This document shows positions 16,931-25,513 of a DNA stretch of 45,694 nt, piece by piece. Position 1 is the stretch's first letter. Each line of letters begins with the position of its first letter. The stretch is from Caryophanales bacterium UBA6259 (GTDB taxonomy: Bacteria; Bacillota; Bacilli; Tepidibacillales; Tepidibacillaceae), in the NCBI GenBank assembly GCA_002441135.1, contig DJVJ01000037.1:1-45694 (forward strand), written 5' to 3'. Below the pieces are notes generated by a model. The model was not told the DNA's origin and searched no databases. It was given only the letters and a program-made list of their open reading frames with translations. A program made the translations under genes and the position numbers.

Positions 16931-18367
16931 TCAAATACTGACAATAAGCCCATTGTTTTCGCGTTGATATTCTTTAATATCCCTAAGAAATTCTTTAATA
17001 ACATCGTGTGCTTTAATTCCTAAAAACTTCTTGTGATCTCCTAATTCTCTAAAATCCTGTTTTCCTGCCCCAATCACTTTATATATTTTATCCATTTGAA
17101 GGGGTTTTCCTTTGATTTCAATATGTTCAATTCGCTGACCATCACTATTATATGGCTTCAGTGCCATGAATAATTCTGTTGAGCGTAAAATATATCCTCC
17201 CATTTGATGAAAAGGGTCTCTAGCATAAACCGATGTTAGATTTCTCTCTAGTATTTGTAGCAGCTTCCTCCCTTCTGCTTCAATCGTAAATAACTCCGGA
17301 TTAGAAGGAATCATTTGCCAAATGTCCTTCATCGTGATTTGTCCGGGAAGAATCGGTACACCATAACGCCACCCATGAGAAAAGCTAACATCTCCCTCAA
17401 AATAATGCATATAGGAATCCGTTATAAAATTGTCCATTGATGTTTGATGTAAGTACATTCTGTGCAAAGGGGTGAGCGTTTTCCCCAATACTGGATCAAG
17501 TATTTTCTGATAAGGTTGAATCGCCTGCTCAATTAATTCCTTTGTTTGTTGATCTTCTTCAAATTGATGTTTATAAAGTGGAATGAGTTGATAAGTATAA
17601 TCTACAATTTTTCCATTATTCCACTCTAAATCGAGTTGTCCTAAAAAAGATCCATGTGAACCAGCCTGAATAATTAATGTGTCATTTACTTTTAAAGGCA
17701 GTTTAATTCGATCATGACTATGTCCACTTAAAATAACATCAATACCAGAAACCAGTGTAGCCAATTTTTGTGATAAAGGAAGTCCAATATGCTCAATAAG
17801 GATTACTAGATTTACCTTTTCCCTATCCCTTAGCTGTTCAATATATTTAGGTAATACATCTAATCCTAAAGTAAAGTGTAAACCCTCTGAAAATGAGGAT
17901 GGCATCGTCTTATCCTCAAATGGATAAGTGAGTCCTATAATTCCTACCTTTAATCCCTTCATTTCTTTTACTATATACGGCCTGAATATTGGCGTACCGT
18001 GAATACTATCAAATACGTTGCATGCAACCGTTGGATATGGCAAACGATTTGCTAATTTCATTAGTTGTATAGGACCATACGCAAAATCCCAATTTCCAGG
18101 AACCCAAACATCTAACATTAAATTTGATAAAACAGGTATTAATGCTTCCCCTTTTGAAAGCACTGCTGGACCTGTTCCATGAAGAGTATCCCCATTATCT
18201 ATAAATAGAACATTAGGGTTTTCGTCCTTTTTTTTCTTTACATAATTAGCAATTCTAGCGAAACCACCAACCATTTGGTAGCTGATTTCTTTGCCATAAA
18301 ATCCTTCCCAGTGACTCTCCATATGTCCATGAGTATCATTTAACTGAATAATGGTTAAATTGGCCAT
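16931..18367 (-). CDS. 5'-nucleotidase/UshA-type metallophosphatase, cytoplasmic
   Basis: Protein of 478 residues with an N-terminal calcineurin-like metallophosphatase domain and a C-terminal 5'-nucleotidase domain. Metal motifs are IIQLNDTHGHME, DNGDTLHGTG, EHIG and SGHSHDR. The third motif reads GNWDFAYGP where most relatives have GNH(E/D), so the catalytic histidine is a tryptophan. There is no signal peptide, unlike the usually exported UshA/YfkN enzymes. The C-terminal half carries the substrate-binding features (MDNFITDSYMHYF, HQMGGYILRS). It may hydrolyse nucleotides or another phosphate or sulfur ester; the altered motif makes the activity uncertain. It is monocistronic. Confidence 0.8.
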   Translation of the reverse strand: MANLTIIQLNDTHGHMESHWEGFYGKEISYQMVGGFARIANYVKKKKDENPNVLFIDNGDTLHGTGPAVLSKGEALIPVLSNLMLDVWVPGNWDFAYGPIQLMKLANRLPYPTVACNVFDSIHGTPIFRPYIVKEMKGLKVGIIGLTYPFEDKTMPSSFSEGLHFTLGLDVLPKYIEQLRDREKVNLVILIEHIGLPLSQKLATLVSGIDVILSGHSHDRIKLPLKVNDTLIIQAGSHGSFLGQLDLEWNNGKIVDYTYQLIPLYKHQFEEDQQTKELIEQAIQPYQKILDPVLGKTLTPLHRMYLHQTSMDNFITDSYMHYFEGDVSFSHGWRYGVPILPGQITMKDIWQMIPSNPELFTIEAEGRKLLQILERNLTSVYARDPFHQMGGYILRSTELFMALKPYNSDGQRIEHIEIKGKPLQMDKIYKVIGAGKQDFRELGDHKKFLGIKAHDVIKEFLRDIKEYQRENNGLIVSI

Positions 18368-18496
18368 ACAAATCCCTCTCTTGCTTATCCTTATTTGTAT
18401 CCCATATTATTCACCATAATCTCCATTTGTTACCATTAAAATCCTTAGATACTCTGTTAAGTATTATACTGGAAAAATAATCTCTTATAGAACCAA

Positions 18497-18534
18497 AAAA
18501 ACAGGTAAGCGAAATTTACGCTATACCTGTTTTT
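18497..18534 (-). terminator. Rho-independent terminator of the chemoreceptor gene
   Basis: A two-part stem, ACAGGTA plus AGCG against their complements with one bulged base, is followed by T7 on the minus strand directly after the chemoreceptor stop. Confidence 0.85.
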
Positions 18535-18537
18535 CAT

Positions 18538-19800
18538 TTACTTATTATAATACGATGTCAAAGCGACTAATTCTTTCGATATCCCCTTTAATTTCTCCAT
18601 TGATTCAGGAATTCGATCGATACTAGCCAATTGATCTTCGATTGATGCATGAACCTCTTCAGTTGCTGCTGAGGATTCTTGAGTAATTGCAACTACCGTG
18701 TCAGTAAACTGTTCTGTTTTGTCTACCTGTTTTTTTACATTCCCCATACTTCTTTCTACTTGGTTAATCTGGTTAGCTATATCATAAATGGAGGAAATCA
18801 TCTCTTCTAAGGAGTTTGCCACTTTATTCGTTTCGTTCGCTCCTTTTAATACGACATCCTTGGTGATCGTTACTTGTTCTGTCATATGAGTAGAATAGTC
18901 GGCAATGTGCTTGACAATGCCAATAATGTTCTCTGCTGAATTAGAGGTTTGCTCTGCCAGTTTACGTACTTCATCTGCTACAACCGCAAATCCTTTCCCT
19001 GCTTCACCAGCTCTTACCGCTTCAATCGCCGCATTTAACGCCAAAAGATTGGTTTGCGCCGAAAGATCTTGGATAAAGTTAACCATCTGGCCGATCTCAC
19101 TTGTTTTTTCGTTTAACGCCTTCATATCATCGTATGTAGTATCAGAATAGTTCTTTATGTTTCCTATGTCATGAACTAATAGCTGAATTTCTTTTTGACT
19201 CTCTTTGGCTTTTTGTTCTGTCTCCGTTACACGCTTATTGGTGTCCTCTATTAACTCATACACCTTGCTAGAATCGGTATTTATGGCCTGCATAGCTTCC
19301 ACAATTCCAGTCACCGATTGCACTTGTTTTTCTGTACCTGCTGCGACTTCATTTGAAGCGATCTCAATTTCTTTTGTTATGTTCAGTATATCATTTACCA
19401 CCTGATCTAGATTATCCGTAATTTGCTCTAATTCCTGAGATGCTTGATATGTATTAGAAAAGGATAGCGATAATTTATCAGAGATCTCATTTAACGCCTC
19501 TGCTATTTGGGACAAAGATCCCGTCTTTTTAATATCCGTACGATAGTTCAAATCCCCTTCGGATAAGGACTGAATATGGTTAATTAAATGTGGAATTGGA
19601 GAAACAAACTTCCGATAATTTGAGATTGCCGATAATAATCCGATTAATACTGCTCCAACCATGAGAATGGACATCGTCTTTAAGTAATTATAGCCGTTTA
19701 GATATGAGACAATGAAACTTAACAACAATCCACCTGGTATCACTGGAATCATCGTTCGAATGATGTAATCTTTAAGCGTTGTAACTCGATGCTTTTTCAT
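18538..19800 (-). CDS. Methyl-accepting chemotaxis protein without external sensor domain
   Basis: Signal transducer of about 420 residues. Two closely spaced transmembrane segments lie within residues 15-60 with no external ligand domain between them. A HAMP linker (IPHLINHIQSLSEGDLNYRT) follows, then a long coiled-coil methyl-accepting domain whose conserved tip reads LALNAAIEAVRAGEAGKGFA and VVADEVRKLAEQT. It would control CheA/CheW, sensing a membrane or cytoplasmic signal. ATG at 19800 is chosen because CAGGGGG is six bases before it; the longer frame from 19827 has no such site. No chemotaxis operon is nearby. The gene is monocistronic, and the AT-rich island begins upstream of it. Confidence 0.92.
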   Translation of the reverse strand: MKKHRVTTLKDYIIRTMIPVIPGGLLLSFIVSYLNGYNYLKTMSILMVGAVLIGLLSAISNYRKFVSPIPHLINHIQSLSEGDLNYRTDIKKTGSLSQIAEALNEISDKLSLSFSNTYQASQELEQITDNLDQVVNDILNITKEIEIASNEVAAGTEKQVQSVTGIVEAMQAINTDSSKVYELIEDTNKRVTETEQKAKESQKEIQLLVHDIGNIKNYSDTTYDDMKALNEKTSEIGQMVNFIQDLSAQTNLLALNAAIEAVRAGEAGKGFAVVADEVRKLAEQTSNSAENIIGIVKHIADYSTHMTEQVTITKDVVLKGANETNKVANSLEEMISSIYDIANQINQVERSMGNVKKQVDKTEQFTDTVVAITQESSAATEEVHASIEDQLASIDRIPESMEKLKGISKELVALTSYYNK

Positions 19801-19976
19801 AAAATCCCCCTGTACTAGTTTAAACATAGTAGATAATAGAATAATGATAAAATAAGAAGGATTCTAGAGTCAATTTAATTTTTTTAAAATTAAAAATTCT
19901 TTTTAATCATTTAGCTACTTATTCTGAATAAAGTTGGTATCATTGATTTTAGATAAAAATTATTTCAATACCCTAA

Positions 19977-20765
19977 TTATAGTTTTTTTTGTTCGGATTT
20001 TGGTTTTCTAAAAACAAATAAATATTCATGAGCTAATAATAAAAAATTAAATTCTATACTTTTTTTATACCAATAATCAGTTGCTTTACAGTTATGCTGT
20101 TCTTTTATAATAATTTCTTTTAGTACAAACCCTGAATTTAAAAAAGTCTGCATTACCATAAATCCAAGTGGGATAACATGTTTCTTTTTTCTTATATCTC
20201 CTATTAAAATAGCACAATATTTTTCATCTTTTAGAACTCTAAAGGCTTCATCTGATACCTTTTTCATTTCTTCTAAATATTCATCAACATCTAAATGCGA
20301 TAAATCTTCTTCTATATTGTTACTATATTTGATAATATTTGAATAAGGTGGATGAGTACATATTAAATCTACACTTGAGTTTGTAATAAATTCTAAATTT
20401 CTCGCGTCCGCTTGATAAATTTTTGGTTTATATTTTTCGTTTCTGCTGAAATTCAAATTTCTTTGGGCCAATAAAATAGAATCTGGATTGACATCTACAC
20501 CAATACCTCTTCTTTCTAATAATTTGGTTTCAATCATTGTAGTACCACTTCCTAGAAACTGATCTAAAACTAAATCATTTTTATTTGTATACCTTAGAAT
20601 AATATTCCTTGGAATATATGGTGACCAATTACCTCTATACTGCCCATTATGAGTGGCCCAGTTACCTCTATCAGTAAAACTCCAAATTGTAGTTGCTTCT
20701 AACATAAAATTTTTTGGCTCCCATTTATCTTCTTGTTTATTGCTTAACCCATTTTTCTTTGACAT
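19977..20765 (-). CDS. DNA methyltransferase (N4-cytosine/N6-adenine type)
   Basis: Protein of 262 residues with a class-I amino-methyltransferase core. The AdoMet-binding motif I is VLDQFLGSGTTMIE near residues 65-78, and the catalytic motif IV is CTHPPYSNIIKYS near residue 138. Motif I therefore precedes IV, unlike beta-class enzymes such as DpnA. It is read divergently from the Dam-like methylase and nuclease. Together they look like one restriction-modification system with two methylases, as often seen when the site is asymmetric or each strand needs its own enzyme. GGAGGTG lies five bases before the ATG. AT-rich codon use matches the island, not the flanking genes. The target base and site are unknown. 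Confidence 0.85.
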   Translation of the reverse strand: MSKKNGLSNKQEDKWEPKNFMLEATTIWSFTDRGNWATHNGQYRGNWSPYIPRNIILRYTNKNDLVLDQFLGSGTTMIETKLLERRGIGVDVNPDSILLAQRNLNFSRNEKYKPKIYQADARNLEFITNSSVDLICTHPPYSNIIKYSNNIEEDLSHLDVDEYLEEMKKVSDEAFRVLKDEKYCAILIGDIRKKKHVIPLGFMVMQTFLNSGFVLKEIIIKEQHNCKATDYWYKKSIEFNFLLLAHEYLFVFRKPKSEQKKL

Positions 20766-21057
20766 AAGACACCTCCAATCTTTTTTATTTAAAAAATACC
20801 ATTTCGATATTTAATTAAATCTGAATATTTTGAATATTTAAATTATATATCCCACTTGATATTTTGACCATTATTTTTTCACATAAATTAAATTGATACT
20901 GATTTCTCTGAAGCACCGCCATTGTGAATTAACAATTTTATAAATAGTTTTAACAATTAAAAACAGCGTCGAATAATTGCCGTTTCTGTTTCTTTTACAT
21001 ACAAAACCTAATGTAAATACACGAAATATATGATATGATTTTAAATATAAATTTAAA

Positions 21058-21086
21058 TTTACTTCCTGCTAAATAATTTATATAAT
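21058..21086 (+). promoter_or_regulatory. Promoter of the Dam-like methylase/nuclease operon
   Basis: TTTACT and a perfect TATAAT are spaced by 17 bases; initiation is expected near 21093, about 43 bases before the methylase ATG. Confidence 0.55.
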
Positions 21087-21089
21087 CAA

Positions 21090-21113
21090 AATAACGAACA
21101 TTAGTTCGTTATT
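21090..21113. promoter_or_regulatory. 24-bp perfect palindrome over the restriction-operon start site
   Basis: Arms AATAACGAAC and GTTCGTTATT flank a central ATTA. The palindrome begins four bases after the -10 box, covering the predicted transcription start and early leader, the usual place for a repressor operator. It could alternatively act as an RNA hairpin just upstream of the ribosome site. Confidence 0.6.
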
Positions 21114-21135
21114 AACTGATTGGAGATTTTATGAA

Positions 21136-21969
21136 ATGAAGTATAATCATTTAGTTACCCCAGTTCTAAAATGGGTTGGCGGCAAACGACAACTAATGTC
21201 AGAAATAAAAAAGTATATACCTAAGTTTACAACTTATTACGAGCCCTTCGTTGGTGGTGGTGCTGTTCTCTTTGAGCTCCAACCAAAAAAAGCAGTAATA
21301 AACGATGTCAATGAAGAACTCATCAATTTATATAATGTGATTAAGTTTAATGTTGAGGAACTAATTCAAGACCTCAAAATCCATAAAAACGAGTCAGGTT
21401 ACTTTTACAACATAAGAGAACTAGACAGAGACGTGGAAACATACAGCACCTTAACGCCTGTACAAAGAGCTTCAAGAGTACACTATCTCAACAAAACATG
21501 TTACAACGGACTCTTCAGGGTAAACTCAGCAGGGCAATTCAATACACCATTTGGTAATTACAAAAATCCTAATATAACTAATGAAATTACTCTAAGAGCT
21601 GTAAGCAATTATTTTAATGAGGCCAACATCACATTTTTAAACGTTGACTTCGAAGAAGCACTAAGAGGCATAAGAAAAGGAAGTTTTGTTTATTTTGACC
21701 CTCCATATGACCCGATATCAGACAGTTCAAACTTCACTGGGTATGCTAAAGGTGGTTTTGATAGAAACGAGCAAATTAGACTCAAAAAACTATGCGATAA
21801 ACTGGACAAGCAAGGCGTCAAGTTTTTACTATCCAATTCAGCAACACCATTTATAAAAGAGTTGTATAAAGAGTACAAGATTGAAATTATAAAAGCTAAA
21901 CGTGCAATTAACTCACAAGCTGACAAGCGTGGTGAGATAGACGAGGTGCTAATAAGAAACTATGAGTAA
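21136..21969 (+). CDS. Dam/M.DpnII-like adenine-specific DNA methyltransferase (D12 class)
   Basis: N6-adenine methyltransferase of 277 residues in the D12 (alpha) class. The start region KWVGGKRQLMSEIKKYIP, motif I YEPFVGGGAVLFEL, AVINDVNEELINLYNVIK and motif IV YFDPPYDPIS (Asp near residue 188) follow the M.DpnII/Dam order throughout, so GATC or a related site is the first guess. It protects host DNA from the nuclease encoded immediately downstream, whose ATG overlaps its last codons by eight bases. ATG at 21136 has GGAG ten bases upstream; an ATG at 21131 stops after two codons. Confidence 0.92.
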   Translation: MKYNHLVTPVLKWVGGKRQLMSEIKKYIPKFTTYYEPFVGGGAVLFELQPKKAVINDVNEELINLYNVIKFNVEELIQDLKIHKNESGYFYNIRELDRDVETYSTLTPVQRASRVHYLNKTCYNGLFRVNSAGQFNTPFGNYKNPNITNEITLRAVSNYFNEANITFLNVDFEEALRGIRKGSFVYFDPPYDPISDSSNFTGYAKGGFDRNEQIRLKKLCDKLDKQGVKFLLSNSATPFIKELYKEYKIEIIKAKRAINSQADKRGEIDEVLIRNYE

Positions 21970-23254
21970 TTTTGATTCAAAAAATGATGATGCTTGGGAA
22001 AAACTCTTTAAAAAACATCATATTCTGGATAAGATAGCCTCAGATGGTCAATTTATTATAACCGCTAAGGAAATCAATGAATATAGAGAAGCACGTTTAA
22101 TGACTAAGTTTGATCATCGACGTAATCTGCCAACACTTTTTCACAGAAACAAACTTGCAATACTACCACTTACAAGGGGTTCTTATACTATTTCACACTA
22201 TCAGGTATATCACAAATTTGAAGAGAATGAATCTCCAATAATTGAAGTTCCTTATCCATCCTATATACAAAGTATTAATTGGGAACAGATCACTTCTGAA
22301 TCTACTGCAATCAATGTTGCTTACATATCAAACATGTTGGCAGACTTTATTGGTGAAGAAGGCTTAGTTCCTACGGTAAATGGCAGAATGAGCTCTGACC
22401 AATTCAGTTTCGATATATTTAACCAAAAAAGTAAAACAAACCATCATCTACAAGTAAAAAACTCCCAAATTGAGATAGATGGTGGTTTTGAAGGTTTTGA
22501 TTCATTGTCATTGATTGAGGCAAAAAATAGCTTATCAGATGACTTCCTGATAAGACAACTATATTATCCTTTTAGACTATGGAAAAACAAAGTACATAAA
22601 CGGGTTCGTCCTGTTTTCTTGACATATAGTAATGGTATCTTTTCTCTTTATGAGTACCAATTTACTGATGAATCAAATTACAATTCAATAGCGTTATTAA
22701 AAGCTAATCGTTATGCTTTGAAGCAAGACCCAATTGAAATTGATGATATTGTCGATATTTCACAGACAATATCATTTGTTGAAGAACCAGAGCTTCCTTT
22801 TCCTCAGGCAAATTCATTCTTAAGGGTAATAAACCTGTGCGAAATATTGTTAGAACGCAATTATATGACAAATGATGATATTACTTCAAAATATGACTTC
22901 GACGAACGGCAAACAGACTATTACACAAATGCTGGTAGATATCTTGGTCTAATCGAAAAAGATCGACTTGACGGTAACATAATTTATAAATTAACCAAAT
23001 TGGGCTATTCAGTAATGAATTCTGTAATTAGGGAAAGAAATCTCAAATTAGTTAGGCTTATACTACAACACAAGGTATTTCACAAGATATTCAAGTATTA
23101 CCTGACAAATAGTAACTTTCCTGAACCAGATGTGTACGTATCAATAATGAAAGATTCTAATCTTTACAACATAGTCAAACATAGCACTTATATACGACGT
23201 TCTTCAACGATTACCAACTGGATTAATTGGATATTTAGTTTAATACGAGATTAA
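21962..23254 (+). CDS. Type II restriction endonuclease, PD-(D/E)xK with winged-helix C-terminus
   Basis: Predicted restriction enzyme of 430 residues. Residues about 175-188 read EIDGGFEGFDSLSLIEAKNS, a good PD-(D/E)xK nuclease site with the Asp and the E-x-K. The C-terminal part (about 285-345, from SFLRVINLCEILLERNYMTN to KLTKLGYSVM) looks like a winged helix that could read DNA. Translational overlap with a Dam-like methylase and the nearby second methylase make restriction the natural role. It is longer than the classic GATC enzymes such as DpnII (under 300 residues), so the recognition site may differ. I recognise the general family of uncharacterised type II enzymes but not a named one. 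Confidence 0.78.
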   Translation: MSNFDSKNDDAWEKLFKKHHILDKIASDGQFIITAKEINEYREARLMTKFDHRRNLPTLFHRNKLAILPLTRGSYTISHYQVYHKFEENESPIIEVPYPSYIQSINWEQITSESTAINVAYISNMLADFIGEEGLVPTVNGRMSSDQFSFDIFNQKSKTNHHLQVKNSQIEIDGGFEGFDSLSLIEAKNSLSDDFLIRQLYYPFRLWKNKVHKRVRPVFLTYSNGIFSLYEYQFTDESNYNSIALLKANRYALKQDPIEIDDIVDISQTISFVEEPELPFPQANSFLRVINLCEILLERNYMTNDDITSKYDFDERQTDYYTNAGRYLGLIEKDRLDGNIIYKLTKLGYSVMNSVIRERNLKLVRLILQHKVFHKIFKYYLTNSNFPEPDVYVSIMKDSNLYNIVKHSTYIRRSSTITNWINWIFSLIRD

Positions 23255-23826
23255 GCATTAACAACATAATATTTAATTTACCTCAGTAATTAAATGTCTA
23301 ATTTAATAAATAATTTAAATAAAAATTTAATTAAATCGACTACGCTTAACTTTACAGAAAAATTAAGGTTGAGCACTAGCGTCCTCTAAAACTGAGCTGA
23401 ATAATTTACCACTTTTCTATGTGGCAACCTGAGCATAAAGTGAATTTTTCTGAGGGTAATGGATTTTGATCCATTATCTATTTTTATTTACCATTACCTT
23501 TTGGAGACACAAATGCGATAAATTCAAGGGTTAGGGGTAGAGTTCAGGCCTGTGGCACTATGTTTTTTATATCCCTGATGTTGTTCCATTTTCGCTTCCT
23601 AATTTCTTCAATAGCCCCTTTAGACAATTCTTTCGTTGCCTCTGAACGTCTTCTACACTTTTACAATCCTTAGTCCAATTTCTCTGGCTAATTGCAATTT
23701 AAGGTTTTGTATAAATGAATCACCGCTAATAGTGGTTACTTCTATTCACACAAAACCATAGACATTCATCTGTAATTTATTGTAAACTAATTTATAGTAT
23801 TTTTTAGTCCTTTTTATTTTAAAAAA
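23255..23826. other. Degraded intergenic stretch at the right edge of the island
   Basis: About 570 bases without an intact gene. The first 90 bases are nearly pure AT. The rest contains the broken minus-strand reading frames described separately. No clear terminal inverted repeats or target duplication could be identified by eye. Confidence 0.5.
23544..23745 (-). pseudogene. Remnant of an unidentified gene, frameshifted
   Basis: Read on the minus strand, IEVTTISGDSFIQNLKLQLA continues to GLRIVKV and a stop. In the adjoining frame it goes on at once as CRRRSEATKELSKGAIEEI and then RKRKWNNI up to a TGA. Joined by one frameshift this gives about 65 residues with protein-like charge and helix pattern. 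I do not recognise the family, and there is no start or ribosome site. It may be debris from the event that brought in the restriction genes. Confidence 0.3.
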
Positions 23827-23846
23827 GCTAACACAAAAGCGTTAGC
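23827..23846 (-). terminator. Terminator after the broken 5'-nucleotidase gene
   Basis: Arms GCTAAC and GTTAGC with an eight-base loop are followed by six T on the minus strand, 50 bases after the gene's stop. Confidence 0.65.
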
Positions 23847-23895
23847 CAATAACTATTACTCTGTGATGTAACGGGTACATAATTAATTTATTTGC

Positions 23896-24819
23896 CTATA
23901 CGTCCTTCTCCCTCTTCGTCAGCGGAGAATCACTCTTATATGGCACTCGGCCAGCAGGAATATGCAAAGAAGACTTCTCAATATTAATCTCCTGATCGTC
24001 AAAGAAAATATGTGCATTAAACGACTGCAAGATCTTTTCCTTGGATACTCCTCCTAAAAAGAAGGCTTCATCCACCTTTACTCCCCATTCTCTAAGGGTT
24101 AGTATCACCCGTTTATGTGCTGGACTATTTCTAGCAGTAACAATCGCAATCTTCACATACTTGGAGCCTTTTTCTTCTTTTTCTTTAATCATCGATAGAG
24201 TTTTTAGAAGCTTACCAAATGGACCTTCTGGTAATGGCTTGTTTGTATTTGCCCGTTCGTTTTCAATAAAGGCATCTAACCCTTTTTCTTTATATATTCG
24301 TTCGGACTCCTCAGAGAATATTACCGCATCGGCATCAAAGGCAATCCGTATTTCATCCTGCTTTGGGTCAAAATCCTATGGTGGATTATAGATGATAGCT
24401 GCTGCAATTCCATTATCGATGGCCATTTGAACATCTTCTTCACTTTTTGATAGAAACAAGTCTACTTCAAAGGCATGAAGATAAGGCGATATCGACTCTC
24501 CTCCTGTAAAGGCAGCTCGATAAATCTCTAATCCATATTCGTTAATTGAGTTAAAAACACGTAAGCCAGTTTCAGGAGTATTTCTAGACATGACAATGAC
24601 TTCTACGATTGGATCATTAAAGATTTTATTTAATCTTAATAAGGCCTCAATCAGTGGAAAGGCAGTACCCTTTTCTAATAATTCATTTTCGTGCTCTAGC
24701 TGATATTTAGCGTACTCTTCTACCCCTTGACTCTCAAATATTTCATTTTCTTTTTCTAAGTCAAATAGTGCCCGAGATGAGATTCCAATGACCAGTTTTT
24801 CTTTTAAATCATAGGCCAT
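23896..24819 (-). pseudogene. Cytosolic 5'-nucleotidase (cN-I-like), interrupted by one in-frame TAG
   Basis: One continuous frame of 307 codons is split by a single TAG at 24376-24378. The upstream half (147 residues) begins MAYDLKEKLVIGISSRALFD and ends AAAIIYNPP. Immediately after the TAG, in the same frame, the coding resumes as DFDPKQDEIRIAFDADAVIF, later TARNSPAHKRVILTLREWGV and HIFFDDQEINI. These are 5'-nucleotidase motifs, with DADAV as the HAD-like nucleophile region. Joined, the length equals the bacterial cN-I family, enzymes that dephosphorylate nucleoside monophosphates. No other stop or frameshift is present, so the lesion is recent, a sequencing error or, less likely, read-through. 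The catalytic half lacks its own ribosome site. Confidence 0.8.
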
Positions 24820-24859
24820 ATTTTATTCACCACCATTAATAATCTTATAGTCTTGCTAT

Positions 24860-24885
24860 AAAAGCCCTATTAAATAGGGCTTTTT
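24860..24885. terminator. Terminator after the DUF2500 gene
   Basis: Twelve-base arms AAAAGCCCTATT and complement with a very small loop. It closes the minus-strand MBL-DUF3006-DUF2500 operon; a T-run on the plus side makes it potentially bidirectional. Confidence 0.75.
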
Positions 24886-24902
24886 AATGTTAATTTTTTA
24901 TT

Positions 24903-25259
24903 TTAAACCACTCTTACAAAAGAGTGATATCTGGTTCCTTGATACGTCAAATCGCCGAAATCTCCTTCTACTAGATAGCCAAACTTGTTTCTTGGTACCT
25001 TTAATTCAAGGCGATCTCTATTTTCAAATTCAAAAGTAACATAATAGGTTGTACTACTAGAATGATGAACATGGCCATTATGATTATGGGCATGTCTGGA
25101 TGTATGGCCTCTTTTAGAAACAATGACTGCCTTTTCCGTTAAAATTGGCTGTTGATTGTTACTATGCCATTCTGAAATACCTTTAAAAATAGTGATTACA
25201 AAAATTGATAGAATAATTACAAATACAATTCCAACTATCGATGGAAACATTGTAAACAT
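24903..25259 (-). CDS. DUF2500 family membrane protein
   Basis: Small protein of 118 residues with an N-terminal transmembrane helix (IVGIVFVIILSIFVITIF) and an external or cytosolic beta-rich domain (TTYYVTFEFENRDRLELKVP). A histidine-rich loop (SRHAHNHNGHVHHSSS) lies between them and could bind metal. This layout matches DUF2500 proteins, whose function is unknown. ATG at 25259 has AAAGGAGGGG upstream; a longer frame from 25301 lacks it. It is the last gene of the minus-strand operon with the ComEC-like hydrolase and DUF3006. Confidence 0.75.
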   Translation of the reverse strand: MFTMFPSIVGIVFVIILSIFVITIFKGISEWHSNNQQPILTEKAVIVSKRGHTSRHAHNHNGHVHHSSSTTYYVTFEFENRDRLELKVPRNKFGYLVEGDFGDLTYQGTRYHSFVRVV

Positions 25260-25288
25260 GAAATCCCCTCCTTTTAGAAAGTTATTCT

Positions 25289-25513
25289 CTAATCCTCCCA
25301 TAAATCCTCCATCAGCTTATCAATATTGCTCTTCCTTTTTATTGTTTCATCCTGATTAACTATAATCTGATCTCCAATAAATTCGATAACATCGCCAGCT
25401 TGGATTTTTTCAGGAAAGCGTTCTTTCTCATATGCAACCATTTCCCCATCGATTTCAACAACCACAATATCTTCTTCAATACGATCAATAATTCCTGTTT
25501 TATGGAATGGCAT
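25289..25513 (-). CDS. DUF3006 family small protein
   Basis: Acidic protein of 74 residues, mostly short beta strands: GIIDRIEEDIVVVEIDGEMV, then GDVIEFIGDQIIVNQDET. This fits DUF3006, a small family often encoded next to ComEC-like MBL hydrolases. Its ATG lies inside the end of the hydrolase gene (14-base overlap), implying translational coupling. A partner or regulator role for the hydrolase is plausible but not shown. Confidence 0.75.
   Translation of the reverse strand: MPFHKTGIIDRIEEDIVVVEIDGEMVAYEKERFPEKIQAGDVIEFIGDQIIVNQDETIKRKSNIDKLMEDLWED

Larger units (their letters stand above)
20766..21135. other. Divergent control region of the restriction island
   Basis: 370 bases without a gene, very AT-rich, between the two methylase genes. 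It holds the predicted promoter and palindrome described separately near its right end. No regulator gene or additional reading frame is visible in it. Confidence 0.6.

Noticed and set aside
23380..23480. End of an IS21-type insertion sequence
   Set aside because: A loosely similar AT/GC pattern was noticed, but no inverted-repeat pair, target duplication or transposase could be shown.
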